Part shown: piece after piece, positions 40,928 to 51,404 of the stretch
Layout: each line of letters opens with the position of its first letter
How positions within the stretch are numbered: position 1 is the first letter of the stretch
DNA from: Nemertoderma westbladi
Lineage: Eukaryota > Xenacoelomorpha > Nemertodermatida > Nemertodermatidae
Direction: 5' to 3'
Assembly: GCA_032718475.1 (NCBI GenBank)
Contig: JAUCBJ010001006.1
Coordinates: 47,813 to 111,812, forward strand
DNA length: 64,000 nucleotides
The notes under the pieces: generated by a model
Seen by the model: the letters and a program-made list of their open reading frames with translations, nothing else
What the model was told of the DNA's origin: nothing
The model's database searches: none
Translations under genes and position numbers: made by a program

Positions 40928-41818
40928 CTAATGCACGGATGATACCAACGTCGTCTGAACCGGAATTACTAGGAGGATTATAGTTATTGGCGCTCTCTCC
41001 CCTACATGATGGATTGATGATAGGTAGAGTTTTAATGATGACGTGGCTACGGGTTTGTGGTGTGGATGTAAACGGGTTGTTGGATCTAGGAGTGGCGTCC
41101 CGTTCCGAGTCCCTTTCAGGCTCGTACTTGGGTACACTCGGTACCGTGGGTCGGGGTGGGAAATAAGGTTCTTCATTCTTAAGCGTAGCCGGTGGGGGAT
41201 GAAATACCGGTGCTTGCGACGATAACGTTGACTGTATCTGTGTGACCGCGGGAACTCGGGTTTTGGAGGTTTCGCCGTCGGTGTCGTTAATGACTTCTCT
41301 AATTCTGGTATCGGTATTGGTTCATAGTTCTGATCTATACCCCTTTCCCAGTCCTCGTATATTTGAATATCTCGTTCTAAAAGCGCAGCTTCGTATTCCG
41401 CAAGTTTCGCAATATCCGCATTCTTTATGTGGATGAGAATTGCTTGGGCCTCGGCGTGTTGTTCACGCATATCTGCTTCCCATTTACGTTGTTTGATCTC
41501 TTGTTTGGCCTCCCGTCCACGTTGTTCAGCCTCATGTTTGCGTTGTTTGGCCTGCCGTTCGGCCTCCTGTTTGCGTTGTTCGGCCTGCCGTTCGGCTTCC
41601 TGTTTGCGTTGTTTGGCCTGCCGTTTGGCCTCTTGTCTATGTTGTTCAGCCTCCCGTTCACATTGTTCGGCCTGCCGTTCGGCCTCTTGTCTATGTTGTT
41701 CAGCCTCCTGTTCGCGTTGTTCGGCCTGCCGTTCAGCCGCTTGTTCGGCCTCTCGTTTTTGCATTTCAGCGGCTAATACATCTTGCTCGGCTTGCATTTG
41801 AACATACTCATCTTCCAT
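40928..41818 (-). pseudogene. Gag coiled coil (element 2)
   Basis: A 296-codon frame. The first ~150 residues are almost pure coiled coil built from repeats of EAERQAEQRKQ, encoded by short DNA repeats (41500-41760). Residues ~150-185 continue as helix (LAEYEAALLERDIQIYEDWERG). The rest is a Pro/Arg-rich tail. It keeps the same place in gag as the coiled coils of elements 1 and 3. The frame differs from both neighbours, so small indels separate the pieces. Confidence 0.8.
41500..41760. repeat. Short in-frame repeats encoding the coiled coil
   Basis: Imperfect 33 bp units (gttgttcggcctgccgttcggcctcct) on the plus strand, the complement of the EAERQAEQRKQ codons. Length changes by whole units would keep the heptad-like helix. 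Confidence 0.75.
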
Positions 41819-41832
41819 CCGAGCTTTGAGGG

Positions 41833-42384
41833 CTAATGCCTTCTGTTCCCATAGCTGGTCTCGGAGTGGCTGACCCCCTTGAGAACTGCGTGCTGATCCA
41901 GACCTCTCGCTCCTAGCGCTGGAGTGTTGGTTCCTACAGGACCCCGTTTTCTTTCAATGAATTGCTGTCCTGGTGCTGGAGGTTCATACTGATTCTGAAT
42001 CTGTTCTTTCAGCTCTCTTATAAAATTGTTCCTCGACGCCCCACACAAGGCTGAGGGTCCTCCGGTGTTGTCTAGGTGTACCACATGTTCTTCTAGTCTG
42101 GGGTAGTTTACCTGATCTGTGGTGGGGATGAGCTCTTGATACGCCTGTATCATCCTCTCATAACGTTGCAAGATACTTCGAATATTCTGCAGCTGAGTTT
42201 GTATCTCATTGAGGGGGGTTTCAATTCTCTTGAGATGTTTCTCTATCCGCTGATACGCTCGAGTGACTCCACCTTTGAGAGCGCCTAGTCGACGGGTCAT
42301 GTTCTTGATGTTCGGTACCTCGTCGGCTTCCGAGTCTGTGTGGTGGTCCATTTCATTGGTATCGGAGACGTTGTTCGTCGTCAT
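41833..42384 (-). CDS. Gag N-terminal (matrix-like) region (element 2)
   Basis: A 183-codon frame starting at ATG 42382-42384. Acidic first ~30 residues, then a helical region (RAYQRIEKHLKRIETPLNEI, LQRYERMIQAYQELI) and a C-terminal Gly/Arg-rich stretch. No named domain. The start overlaps the stop of the 63-codon ORF in an ATGA arrangement, a layout that permits termination-reinitiation. Intact to its stop, after which gag continues in another frame. Confidence 0.65.
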   Translation of the reverse strand: MTTNNVSDTNEMDHHTDSEADEVPNIKNMTRRLGALKGGVTRAYQRIEKHLKRIETPLNEIQTQLQNIRSILQRYERMIQAYQELIPTTDQVNYPRLEEHVVHLDNTGGPSALCGASRNNFIRELKEQIQNQYEPPAPGQQFIERKRGPVGTNTPALGARGLDQHAVLKGVSHSETSYGNRRH

Positions 42385-42572
42385 TCCAGCGCCTCGTTGA
42401 TAGCAAGATATGCGATGTCGTAGAATAGTTCTTCGTAGCTCTCATACTCAGCTTGGACTACTCGAACGGTAATCCTGAATCGTCCGACGTTCGTTCCTTG
42501 TACTTCAACCTCAACGTGCCAGATTCCTGGCTCAACTTGGATTATGTCAATGGTTGTGATCGATACTTCCAT
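42381..42572 (-). CDS. 63-codon ORF preceding gag (element 2)
   Basis: A complete small frame from ATG (42570-42572) to TGA (42381-42383). The predicted protein alternates hydrophobic and polar residues (GIWHVEVEVQGTNVGRFRI, a likely beta hairpin) and ends in an acidic helix (YESYEELFYDIAYLAI). It lies ~210 bp inside the 5' LTR and overlaps gag by ATGA. I know no family for it. It may be an accessory protein, a translation-control uORF, or the first part of gag after a frameshift. Confidence 0.5.
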   Translation of the reverse strand: MEVSITTIDIIQVEPGIWHVEVEVQGTNVGRFRITVRVVQAEYESYEELFYDIAYLAINEALE

Positions 42573-42729
42573 TCCCTGTTAACAACTCCCTGTATGTGAT
42601 CTGCCGACTACGAGTTGAGTAGATCGAGTTCGTTGATTAATTAAACCACGGCTTTGTCTTAACTCAAATACCAGAGTTTCCTCGTAGTGGGTGCTGGGTA
42701 AGCACGGAGAGAGTTTGAAGAGTATTGTA

Positions 42730-42748
42730 GGATTCCCATCTTCCACCA
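42730..42748 (-). promoter_or_regulatory. Weak primer-binding-site candidate (element 2)
   Basis: On the element strand, tggtggaagatgggaatcc. Its complement ends in ...ACCA with a preceding GATTCCC like a tRNA T-arm. It lies ~31 nt inside the LTR edge, further than usual, and I cannot name the tRNA, so the call is tentative. Confidence 0.25.
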
Positions 42749-42779
42749 GTTGAAGTTGGCCGCGTTTTATTCTCAAATT

Positions 42780-44140
42780 TGTTGCCGTTATCCCGACACC
42801 ACGGGGGAAAAACGCCGATGCTGGAGGCGGAACTTTACAGACCACGGAAACCCGGCCAGTCACCAGATATTGATTGTGGAGAAGGAATAATTTCTGAAAT
42901 GCAAGATTGCGGTTGAGAAAAAGCTGCATTGGTTGGATATACTCTTTAATGTAACAGTTGAACCTTGAGCTAATCTCACTGAACCTTGATTGAGAATAAA
43001 TTAGGCTTCCCCAAATCAATATACACCAAATATTCACAATAATTATACACGATTAATATAAATCCCTACAGTATATTATTAAATTACCCACTGTTTGCTC
43101 AGATTTTAGCCTAACTAGTGTTCCCCCAGATTTTCCCTTGGTCCTAGTCTTGGTGCCGTAGTGTCGGTGTCGGTCGACCCTGTTGCGTGTCCGTCCCACC
43201 CCTCCCGAACCCCGAAGGGTTCGATCATCGAGAACCAGTGTGGCTTGGCTAAGGGTCGGTCCAGTCGGTAGACTCTGTCGCGTATCCGTACCACCCCTCC
43301 CGAACCCCGAAGGGTTCGATCATCGAGAACCAGTACGGCTTGGCTAGGGGTCCGTCGGTTCATCGCAGAGACCCAACCACCTAGGCTTTCCGAGTCCTTA
43401 TTCAGGCTCGTAGTTGCTTCGGCAGCCGAGTAACTGCTCTGAACAGTCGGTAGGCCAGTAGAGTCCAGTCCTTTGTCTTTTGACCCCGTCGCGTGTCCGT
43501 CCCACCCCTCACGGACCCCGAAGGGAACAATCATCGAGAACCAGTACGGCTTGGCTAAGGGGTCTGTCGTCGGTTCCCATCGCAAATCCCTGGCACAAGC
43601 AGCAGACTTTCCAATGTCTTTTTCAGGCTCGTAATAACTGCTGTTGACCAGAGACTGCTAAGGGCAGTTCTCGTCAAACCCTTAGTCTGTTAGTTGGTTG
43701 ACCATTTTGCGTGTCCATCCCACCCCTCACAAACCCCAAAGGGAACAATCATCGAGAACCAGTACGGCTTGGCTACGGGGTCTGTCGTCGTTTCCCGTCG
43801 CAAATCCCTGACACAAGCAGCAGACTTTCCGATGTCCTTTTCAGGCTCGTAATAACTGCTGTTGGCCAGGGACCGCTAAGGGCAGTCCTTGTCCTTTAGA
43901 TCTAGCGAGTTACCAAATCCACCTCTACAGGCGGCAGGAAGTTGGCTAGGCCTAATAGTAGTCAGGTAAACCTGAATACTGCTTAACTCTTCCTGGCCCT
44001 TATATACATAAAATTAGTCCCGTACCCCGTAAGTTGCCCCAATATTCGCCCATAAATTGCCCCCAGTCCATTGAATGTGCCCAAATCCCATGTTCCCGCA
44101 CCCAGTAGTGATATCGGAATAATCATTTTAAATAAATCCA
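42780..44140 (-). repeat. Candidate 5' LTR of BEL/Pao element 2
   Basis: ~1,361 bp direct copy of 31581-33045, with one subrepeat fewer. Same TG...CA ends on the element strand. The outer end (44140) meets a 47 bp stretch of unknown origin before RTE sequence begins. If the LTR was truncated here, the true LTR could be longer than shared. Confidence 0.75.
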
Positions 44141-44187
44141 AAAAATATTCAACTCGCGTTATGAAAAGTTGAAATACCGCAAACAAC

Positions 44188-45284
44188 AGGAGCTCTATAC
44201 AAGACTGTAATGCATTTACACTTTGACCCTTCTCCAGTGATCAGCGCCTTATTGTGGCCAAGGTAAGACAAAATCTGCCTTGCCGCGGCATGACTGGTCC
44301 TCTGTTGAACAGCCAAGTGTGAGATCCAGCTTCACACTACAGCTGAGCAACAGGTATAAGGCTCTTGCCTCTGAGGCGGCAGATCACTGTGATGGCTATA
44401 CTGCCTTTACTGAAGCAGTTAAGTTAGCAAAGTTAGTACCCTCGAAACAGGAAAAGGGCCCCCTGGACTGACAACAATATTCAGAATTGCCAAAATGACC
44501 TTCATAAGGCGCAGACAGTTTCCCGACTCAAACAGACTACAGCGGCCAAGAATGCAGCTAAGGCTGCATCAAAATTCTGACAGTTAACTTTGAAAGTCCT
44601 CAGCAAGTCTCTGATCGGATGAGCATAAGCTCAAAGGATGGTATGCTTGAGCATGTGGACGACTTCTGTTACCTGGGATCATGGATCCGGAAGTCAGGTG
44701 ATGACCTTCGAACACGTAAGGGAAAGGCATGGGCAGCCTTGAATAGGCTTTCCAGGATTTGGAAGTCACCGAGAATTAATCGGAAACTTAAGGTCCGATT
44801 ATTTAGAGCAGCAGTAGTTCCAGTACTCCTCTACGGGAGTCCATGCTGGGCTCTTACTGCTGAGGACACCAAATCTCTGGATGGCACATTCACAAGAATG
44901 CTACGCCGGGTTCATTGTGTCAAGTACAATGCACACATCTCCAACCAGACACTATATAACATTGGAGGTGTCTCATTGGTTCCCCCAAGCTTGACACTAG
45001 AACAAAATCGCCTCCGCTTTGCTTTCGCCGTGAGGACCAGCCAGTGCATAATCTTGTACTTTGGCAGCCTCATGGAGTGAATAAGTATGGTGGACAGGCC
45101 ATGACTTTCTTGAGACGCATCTTAAAGGACACTGGCCTAAAAGATGCGGATGATCTAGCAAATATCATGGGTGATAGGGAGTTGTGGCGGTGCAATTTTG
45201 TTGACAAGCCGGCACAGCATTCTTAAAAATGCAGCTGCAATGCAGCATGCCGATCCTAGTAGTAGTAGTAGTAGTAGTAGCATT
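44188..45284 (+). mobile_element. RTE family 1 copy b, internally deleted
   Basis: Starts within the endonuclease region (acaggagctctatacaagac), follows the full copy to ~44577, then jumps ~1.2 kb to the late RT (aaaattctgacagttaac) and runs to the 3' end. The tail is a (TAG)n run of about ten units (45255-45284). The tail directly joins copy c, which is in opposite orientation and lacks its own 3' end. Confidence 0.88.
44619..45226 (+). pseudogene. RTE C-terminal region (copy b)
   Basis: RT thumb and C-terminal tail in two frames (44619-45080 and 45044-45226), broken by a small deletion at about 45020 where ggacattgc of other copies is missing. Motifs LGSWIRKSG, LLYGSPCWAL and FVDKPAQHS are shared with the near-complete copy f. 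The catalytic RT core is deleted. Confidence 0.85.
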
Positions 45285-45823
45285 CTTGTGAATGTGCCAT
45301 CCAGAGATTTGGTGTCCTCAACAGTTAGAGCCCAGCATGGACTCACGTAGAGGAGTACTGGAACTACTTCTGCTCTAAATAATCGGACCTTAAGTTTCCG
45401 ATTAATTCTCGGTGACTTCCAAATCCTGGAAAGCCTATTTAAGGCTGACCATGCCTTTTCCTTACGTATTCGAACGTCCTCACCTGACTTCCGGATCCAT
45501 GATCCCAAGTAAGAGAATTCATCCACATGCTTAAGCATACCATCCTTTGAGCTTATGCTCATCCGATCAGAGACTTGCTGAGGACTTCCAAAGTTAACTG
45601 TCAAAATTGTGGTCTTTTTGGAGTTAATAAAAAGACCAACACTAGAAGCAGCATGTTCTAATGAGCTGAGGAGCCGTTGGGCTCCCTCTAATGATTCTGA
45701 GAGTACTCCTAAGTCATCAGCAAAGTCTAGATCAATTAGGTACTTGGCAGGATTTCCTCGACTTCTGGAGCCAGTAGGTGGAGTTATCATCACCCCATCA
45801 TCATTATGATGATCTAAGGACAT
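45285..45823 (-). pseudogene. RTE RT fragment (copy c, late part)
   Basis: The frame carries LDFADDLGVLSESLEG, so the second catalytic block is present, and the thumb to SPCWALT. The natural C-terminus is lost at the junction with copy b's (TAG)n tail. Confidence 0.85.
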
Positions 45824-47989
45824 TCACAGAATTGTGACTGCAGAGATATGACTCAGTTTGAGAGCCAGCAAATCCAGGACAAGCAAGCAAATCAACTATG
45901 ACTAGGAGAAACTCAGAACTGACAATGCTGTAAAGGATGCTTATACAGTAGAAGTTCAAAACCGCTTTGAAGCCCTTCAGTCAATGGATGAAGACCAATC
46001 CACCGATTCAATATACCAGAATATAATAACAGCCCACAAGGAATCAGCTAAGAGGCATATCCCCCAGAAACCCAAACGAAAACAGTATGTGCTATGGCAA
46101 AACTCTGAGGTTACTTGTAAGAGAGAAGATCTTAAGATAGCCTACAAAGTTAAAACCGAACAACTGAAAACATCAACAAGGTTGAGAAAGCTAAGGACGA
46201 TCTTAAATTGGCCTACAACATCAGCCAGGAAAAGTACATACAGGATAAAACTGAAGCAATTACAACTTCTCACATACAGCAACAATCAAGACTTACCTGG
46301 CAAACTGTAAATGAAGTATCTGGTCGGAAAAGTTGTGCAAAGGGGCGCCTCAAAGCTGATAGTCCTGAAGAACGTGTTGGGAAGTGGAAAAATCACTTCA
46401 GCAACTTGCTTGGGCAGCCACCAAACATCGAGGTCAACCCTACAAGGAAAATATATGACAAGACACCAGCTATAGAAACAGGGGACTTCACACCTGCCAA
46501 ACTCCAAAGAAGCATTAAAAGCATGTCCAATAATAAAGCGAGTGGATTAGATGAAATCCCAGCGGAGGTATGGAAAACCGGAGTGCTAAACAGACCATTA
46601 TTGAATGTTTGCAACCGGATGTTAAAAGGGGAAAAGCCACCACCAATTTGGACTAAAGGTCAACTAAAGCCTCTCCCCAAGAAATGAGACCTCGGCATAC
46701 AACAAACTATCGTGGGATCTGTCTGCTTGAGGTAGCTGCTAAAATATACAATAAAATGATTCTATATAGGATTGGGCCTCACAAAGAGAAACTACTGCGT
46801 AAGAGCCAAAACGGATTTCGACCAAGTAGATCAACAATAGCTCAGATACTTGCACAACGGAGACTAATTGAAGGAATTAAGTCAAAGAATATCCCCGCAG
46901 TCATGACTTTTGTGGACTTCAAGAAGGCATTCGACTCCCTCCATAGAGGTAAAATGCTTGAAATCCTAAGAGCTTATGGAATACCAGAAGTAATTGTTGC
47001 TGGCAATGGATTGTTATATTGTGACACAGAAGCGCAGGTACTGTCACCAGATGGTGAAACTGAGTTTTTCTCAATCCATGGCTGGCGTACAGCAAGGTGA
47101 TACATTAGCACCATTACTATTTGTAATTGTGCTGGATTACGCAATGAGGACGGCCACAAAGGGTGAAGATCTGGGATTCACACTTCAAGAACGCAGAGAA
47201 GTAGTAGATATCCGGCAACTACAGTCACAGACACCGACTTCGCGGATGACATCGCCCTGCTCTCTAATACGCTAGCAGATGCACAGCTTCTACTAAATAA
47301 AGTGGAGAGGGCTGCTAAGGAGGTTGGATTGCATATAAATGCTACAAAGTCCGAATTCATGAGCTTTAATGTTGATGGAAACTTGACAACCATTGATAAT
47401 AATCAACTAAAGAAGGTCGATGACTTCCAGTACCTTGGATCATGGATAGAGAGTAGCAAAAAGGACATAGAAGTTAGGAAAGCAAAGGCTTGGGTAGCTC
47501 TATCAAAAATGGATACCATCTGGAAATCAGATCTCTCCAGGCACCTGAAGACTGAGTTCTTTCGAGCCACAGTGGAAAGTGTATTTTTATATGGGGGTGA
47601 GACCTGGACACTGACCAAATCACTTGAACAACGAATTGATGGTTGCTACACAAGACTACTAAGGGCAGCCCTAAACATCAGCTGGAGACAACACATGACA
47701 AACGCCGAGCTTTATGGTACAATACCACCTGTATCAACCACCCTCTGTGAACGCAGATTAAGATTCAGAGGGCACTGCTGGCGAAGTAAAGACGAGGTCA
47801 TACCAGATCTACTTCTCTGGCAACCAACTCATGGAAAGCGTAGTCGTGGACAACCGGCCATAACATATATAGATCAACTTGAAAGGGATACTGAACTTGG
47901 GAGAAACGAAATTGCGACAACTATAAAGAATCGGGAAGCCTGGAAGGATCTCATTTCCACTGTCCGAGTTCGCTCGACCTAGTAGTAGT
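45824..47989 (+). mobile_element. RTE family 2 element inserted in RTE family 1
   Basis: A plus-strand, 5'-truncated LINE of a second but related family, with an 8 bp target-site duplication aaggacat (45816-45823 and 47990-47997). It ends in (TAG)3, the same tail type as family 1. Protein similarity to family 1 is clear at RT and C-terminal motifs, but sequences are well diverged. Confidence 0.9.
45984..47982 (+). pseudogene. RTE-type reverse transcriptase (family 2)
   Basis: Spread over five frames. 45984-46310 and 46208-46687: region between endonuclease and RT, with NNKASGLDEIPAEVWKTG. 46684-47100: first catalytic block (VMTFVDFKKAFDSLHRGKML) and NGFRPSRSTIAQ. 46994-47275: GVQQGDTLAPLLFVIVLDYA. 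47230-47982: FADD block (DFADDIALLSN, around 47237-47270) in frame with the tail (YLGSWIESSKKDI, LLLWQPTHGKRSRG), ending normally at 47982. At least three frameshifts and one stop. The endonuclease was lost by 5' truncation. Confidence 0.88.
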
Positions 47990-47997
47990 AAGGACAT

Positions 47998-49010
47998 GCG
48001 TAGAACATAGTCAACAACAATTATGAACAAGAATGTTGCAAGTGTGTCTCCCTGGAGGACGCCCCATAAAACTTCAAATGGTTCTGTGTCACTGTCAACA
48101 GTAGACACAAATGTTGTCGAACCATCGTATACTGATCTGATTGCTGCAATAATTTCATCAGGAAAGCCATATAATGACAGTATGCTGAACATACGTGAGC
48201 GAGAGACTGAATCAAAGGCCTTGAAGAAGTCAACAAAGATAACAGCCAGATGCCTGTCTTTCTTTTTTGATAACTCTTCAATTATCCTTCTAAGTGCCAA
48301 AATGGGCTCCATGGTCCCACAGCCTTTACGGAACCCATTCTGATTTCCACGGAGCAGTCTCTCAATGGGATCTCTGATGCAATTTAATAGAATTCTATTG
48401 TATAGATTTGCAGCAATCGAGATCAATGAGATTCCTCGAAAAGAACCATAGAGTGTTAGGTTGCCCTTCTTGGGAACCGGCACCAACTTATTTGTTTTCA
48501 TTTCTTGTGGGACTCTTATTGTTCGGTACATGTCTACTATGATGGGATAGATGAGCATTAAACACTCAGGTATATTAAAGACCTCAGGGGGAACACCATC
48601 TACTCCACTGGCACGATTGGTCTTAATGCTCTTTTCAGCAGCCTTCACTTCTGCAAAGGAGATATCGCCAATGGGAATATCTGGGAGTACAGACTCAGAC
48701 ACTTTTACTTCTATAAAGTTATCAGGCAATACCCTGTCACTATTGAGGAGCTTTTCAAAGTGGGCTTTCCAACCATTGAGGCGATTGGCTGGTGATTCAG
48801 CCTTAACCTTGGTGGTTGGTTGGCTTTTCCGCCCAGTAAGCAAATCGATCGATTTCCATGCCTGGGATGATTGCCTGCTGTCGTCAGCATCATTGATGGC
48901 ATCAACCTGTTGGTTTATTAGCTCCTGTAGATTAACAGAGTACTGCCTGTTCAGGGACCTAGATGCAGCCTTAACTGCATTCTTGGCCGCTGTAGTCTGT
49001 TTGAGTCGGG
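47998..49010 (-). pseudogene. RTE RT 5' portion (copy c, early part)
   Basis: In one frame from ~48843: TNRASGVDGVPPEVFNI, LVPVPKKGNLTLYGSFRGISL, QNGFRKGCGTMEPI, VIFVDFFKAFDSVSR and GVLQGDTLATFLF. It ends at the family-2 insertion. The upstream endonuclease half is missing. Confidence 0.87.
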
Positions 49011-49085
49011 ACTAACATGGATAGGGGGTAATGAATGGAGGTGGGAGAACATGGATATTGGGGTAATGGAGGTGGGTGAACATCA
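49011..49085. repeat. Remnant of G-rich minisatellite
   Basis: Two to three units of gtaatggaggtgggngaacatg, the same unit family as the array at 53800-54515. It lies between RTE copy c and the gypsy fragment, suggesting that the gypsy element sits inside one original array. Confidence 0.75.
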
Positions 49086-49148
49086 AAATTTGGCGGAAAA
49101 ACCAGCTGGGCCATAATAATCTAAAACATTAATAAACAGCTCATAGCC

Positions 49149-49759
49149 ATGGACTGCTTGAAATCTGGCGTATGGATGGGTAATAAAATGTGCATGGCAG
49201 ACACAGGTGCAGAAGTTGTGGTAGCGGCCGATGCAATCCGCACAGAATGGGGACTTAAAAATTGCAAACTCATCCCAGCAGACTCCCCACTCACAGCTGT
49301 TAATGGTAGCCCGGTTAAATGTTTGGGTAAACTGCACATGAAACTCTCTGCCGGCGATCGCACATATAAGGACTGGGTCTATTGGTGTGTGGGTTTGGGC
49401 AATGTTTTATACTTGTCTCTCCAGGCTTGTAAAGGGCTTGGAATTGTGGAGGATAACTTCCCAACACCACGGAAAATTAATGCAACCCCCTCTACACCCG
49501 AACCTATAGAGCACTGTGAGACAACTGAGACATATACCAACATTGCAATAACGGACACTGATGGCACACAACCGCTCATCAGTGACACACAACCGCACAT
49601 CAGTGGCACACCTATCCCCAACAGTGGGGCCCAAACGCCATTTATCACACAACGCGCAACATATGTGGCCACCACAAAACAAGGCATAAAGAACGAGGCG
49701 ACCAAACTAAAACTCATGCAGGAATTTAAAGATGTCTTTGCCTCCAAGGGTCACCTCCT
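49149..49759 (+). pseudogene. Gypsy protease region
   Basis: A ~200-codon frame with the retropepsin motif CMADTGAEVVV (D-T-G intact) near residue 16-26, a flap-like region and a Thr/Pro-rich linker (many THISGT-like repeats) leading to LMQEFKDVFASKGHLL, the usual lead-in to gypsy RT. The frame is cut by RTE copy d at 49759; the same sequence resumes at 51345 because of the 60 bp duplication. Confidence 0.85.
49700..49759. repeat. 60 bp target-site duplication, left copy
   Basis: accaaactaaaactcatgca... to ...tcacctccta, identical to 51345-51404. It flanks RTE copy d. Confidence 0.93.
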
Positions 49760-51344
49760 ACTACTAGCATCGGCATGCTGCATTGCAGCTGCATTTTTAA
49801 GAATGCTGTGCCGGCTTGTCAACAAAGTTGCACTGCCACAACTCCCTATCACCCATGACATTTGCTAGATCATCCGCATCTTTAAGGCCAGTGTCCTTTA
49901 AGATGCGTCTCAAGAAAGTCATGGGCTGTCCACCATGCTTATTCACTCCATGAGGCTGCCAAAGTACAAGATTATGCACTGGCTAGTCCTCACGGCGAAA
50001 ACAATGTCCTGCAAAGCGGAGGCGATTTTGTTCTAGTGTCAAGCTTGGGGGAACCAATGAGACACCTCCAATGTTATGTAGTGTCTGGTTGGAGATGTGT
50101 GCATTGTACTTGACACAATGAACCCGGCGTAGCATTCTTGTGAATGTGCCATGCAGAGATTTGGTGTCCTCAGCAGTTAGAGCCCAGCATGGACTCCCGT
50201 AGAGGAGTACTGGAACTACTGCTGCTCTAAATAATCGGACCTTAAGTTTCCGATTAATTCTCGGTGACTTCCAAATCCTGGAAAGCCTATTCAAGGCTGC
50301 CCATGCCTTTCCCTTACGTATTCGAAGGTCCTCACCTGACTTCCGGATCCATGATCCCATGTAACAGAAGTCGTCCACATGCTCAAGCATACCATCCGTT
50401 GAGCTTATGCTCTGCTCATCCGATAAGAGACTTGCTGAGGACTTTCAAAGTTAACGGTCAGAATTTTGGTCTTTCTGGAGTTAATAAAAAGACCAACACT
50501 AGAAGCAGCATGTTCTAATGAGCTAAGGAGCCGTTGGGCTCCCTCTAATGATTCTGAGAGTACTCCTAAGTCATCTTCAAAGTCTAGATCAGTTAGGTAC
50601 TTGGCAGGATTTCCTCGACTTCTGGAGCCAGTAGGTGGAGATATCATCACCCCTTCATCATTATGATGATCTAAGGACATGCGCAGAACATAGTCAACCA
50701 CAATAATGAACAAGAATGGTGCAAGTGTGTCTCCTTGAAGGACGCCCCATAACACTTCAAATGGTTCTGTGTCACCGTCTACAGTAGACACAAATGTTGT
50801 CGAACCATCGTATACTGATCTGATTGCTGCAATAATTTCATCAGGAATCCCATATAATGAAAGTATGCTGAACATACTTGAGCGAGAGACTGAATCAAAG
50901 GCCTTGAAGAAGTCAACAAAGATAACAGCCAGATGCCTGTCTTTCTTTTTTGATAACGACCTTTACGGAACCCATTCTGATTTCCACGGAGCAGTCTCTC
51001 AATGGGATCCCTGATGCGATTTAATAGAATCCTATTGTATAGCTTTGCAGCAATCCAGATCAATGAGATTCCCCGAAAAGAACCATAGAGTGTTGGGTTG
51101 CCCTTCTTGGGAACTGGCACCAACTTATTTGTTTTCATTTTTTGTGGGACTCTTGTTGTTCGGTACATGTCTACTTTGATGGGATAGATGAGCTTTAAAC
51201 ACTCAGGTATTTTAAAGACCTCAGGGGGAACACCATCTACTCCACTGGCACGATTGGTCTTAATGCTCTTTGCAGCAGCCTTCACTTCTGCAAAGGAGAT
51301 ATCGCCAATGGGAATATCTGGGAGTACAGACTCAGACACTTTAA
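49760..51344 (-). mobile_element. RTE family 1 copy d, in gypsy protease-RT linker
   Basis: A minus-strand 5'-truncated copy (~1,585 bp). The 3' tail is just (TAG)2 at the left edge. It is flanked by an exact 60 bp duplication of gypsy sequence. The RT is nearly complete but for a ~65 bp deletion near 50957 and minor indels. Confidence 0.93.
49797..51339 (-). pseudogene. RTE reverse transcriptase (copy d)
   Basis: Four frames. 50779-51339 covers the RT start (NRASGVDGVPPEVFKI) and, after a deletion, a shifted frame. 50405-50875 covers GVLQGDTLAPFLF and the second catalytic block, which here reads DFEDDLG instead of DFADDLG, so one residue of the FADD box is changed. 49983-50390 and 49797-49979 hold the thumb and C-terminus to KPAQHS. 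Confidence 0.87.
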
Positions 51345-51404
51345 ACCAAACTAAAACTCATGCAGGAATTTAAAGATGTCTTTGCCTCCAAGGGTCACCT
51401 CCTA
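51345..51404. repeat. 60 bp target-site duplication, right copy
   Basis: Exact repeat of 49700-49759. Confidence 0.93.

Larger units (their letters stand above)
31581..44140 (-). mobile_element. BEL/Pao LTR retrotransposon, element 2
   Basis: A ~12.6 kb minus-strand element bracketed by direct repeats. Order from 44140 downward: LTR, 63-codon small ORF, matrix-like gag, coiled coil, capsid, zinc knuckles, protease, RT, RNase H, integrase N-terminus, a repeat-rich non-coding block in place of the integrase core, an unrecognised ORF with a membrane segment, LTR. Pol is broken by in-frame stops and frameshifts. The copy is non-autonomous now, but close LTR similarity suggests the insertion is not ancient. 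Confidence 0.82.
45285..49010 (-). mobile_element. RTE family 1 copy c, split by RTE family 2
   Basis: A minus-strand copy in two parts: 47998-49010 (middle of the element: endonuclease/RT linker and RT start) and 45285-45823 (late RT). They are contiguous once the family-2 insertion and one 8 bp duplication are removed. The 5' truncation point is at 49010 (agtcccgactc) and the 3' end is lost at 45285, where copy b abuts. Confidence 0.87.
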
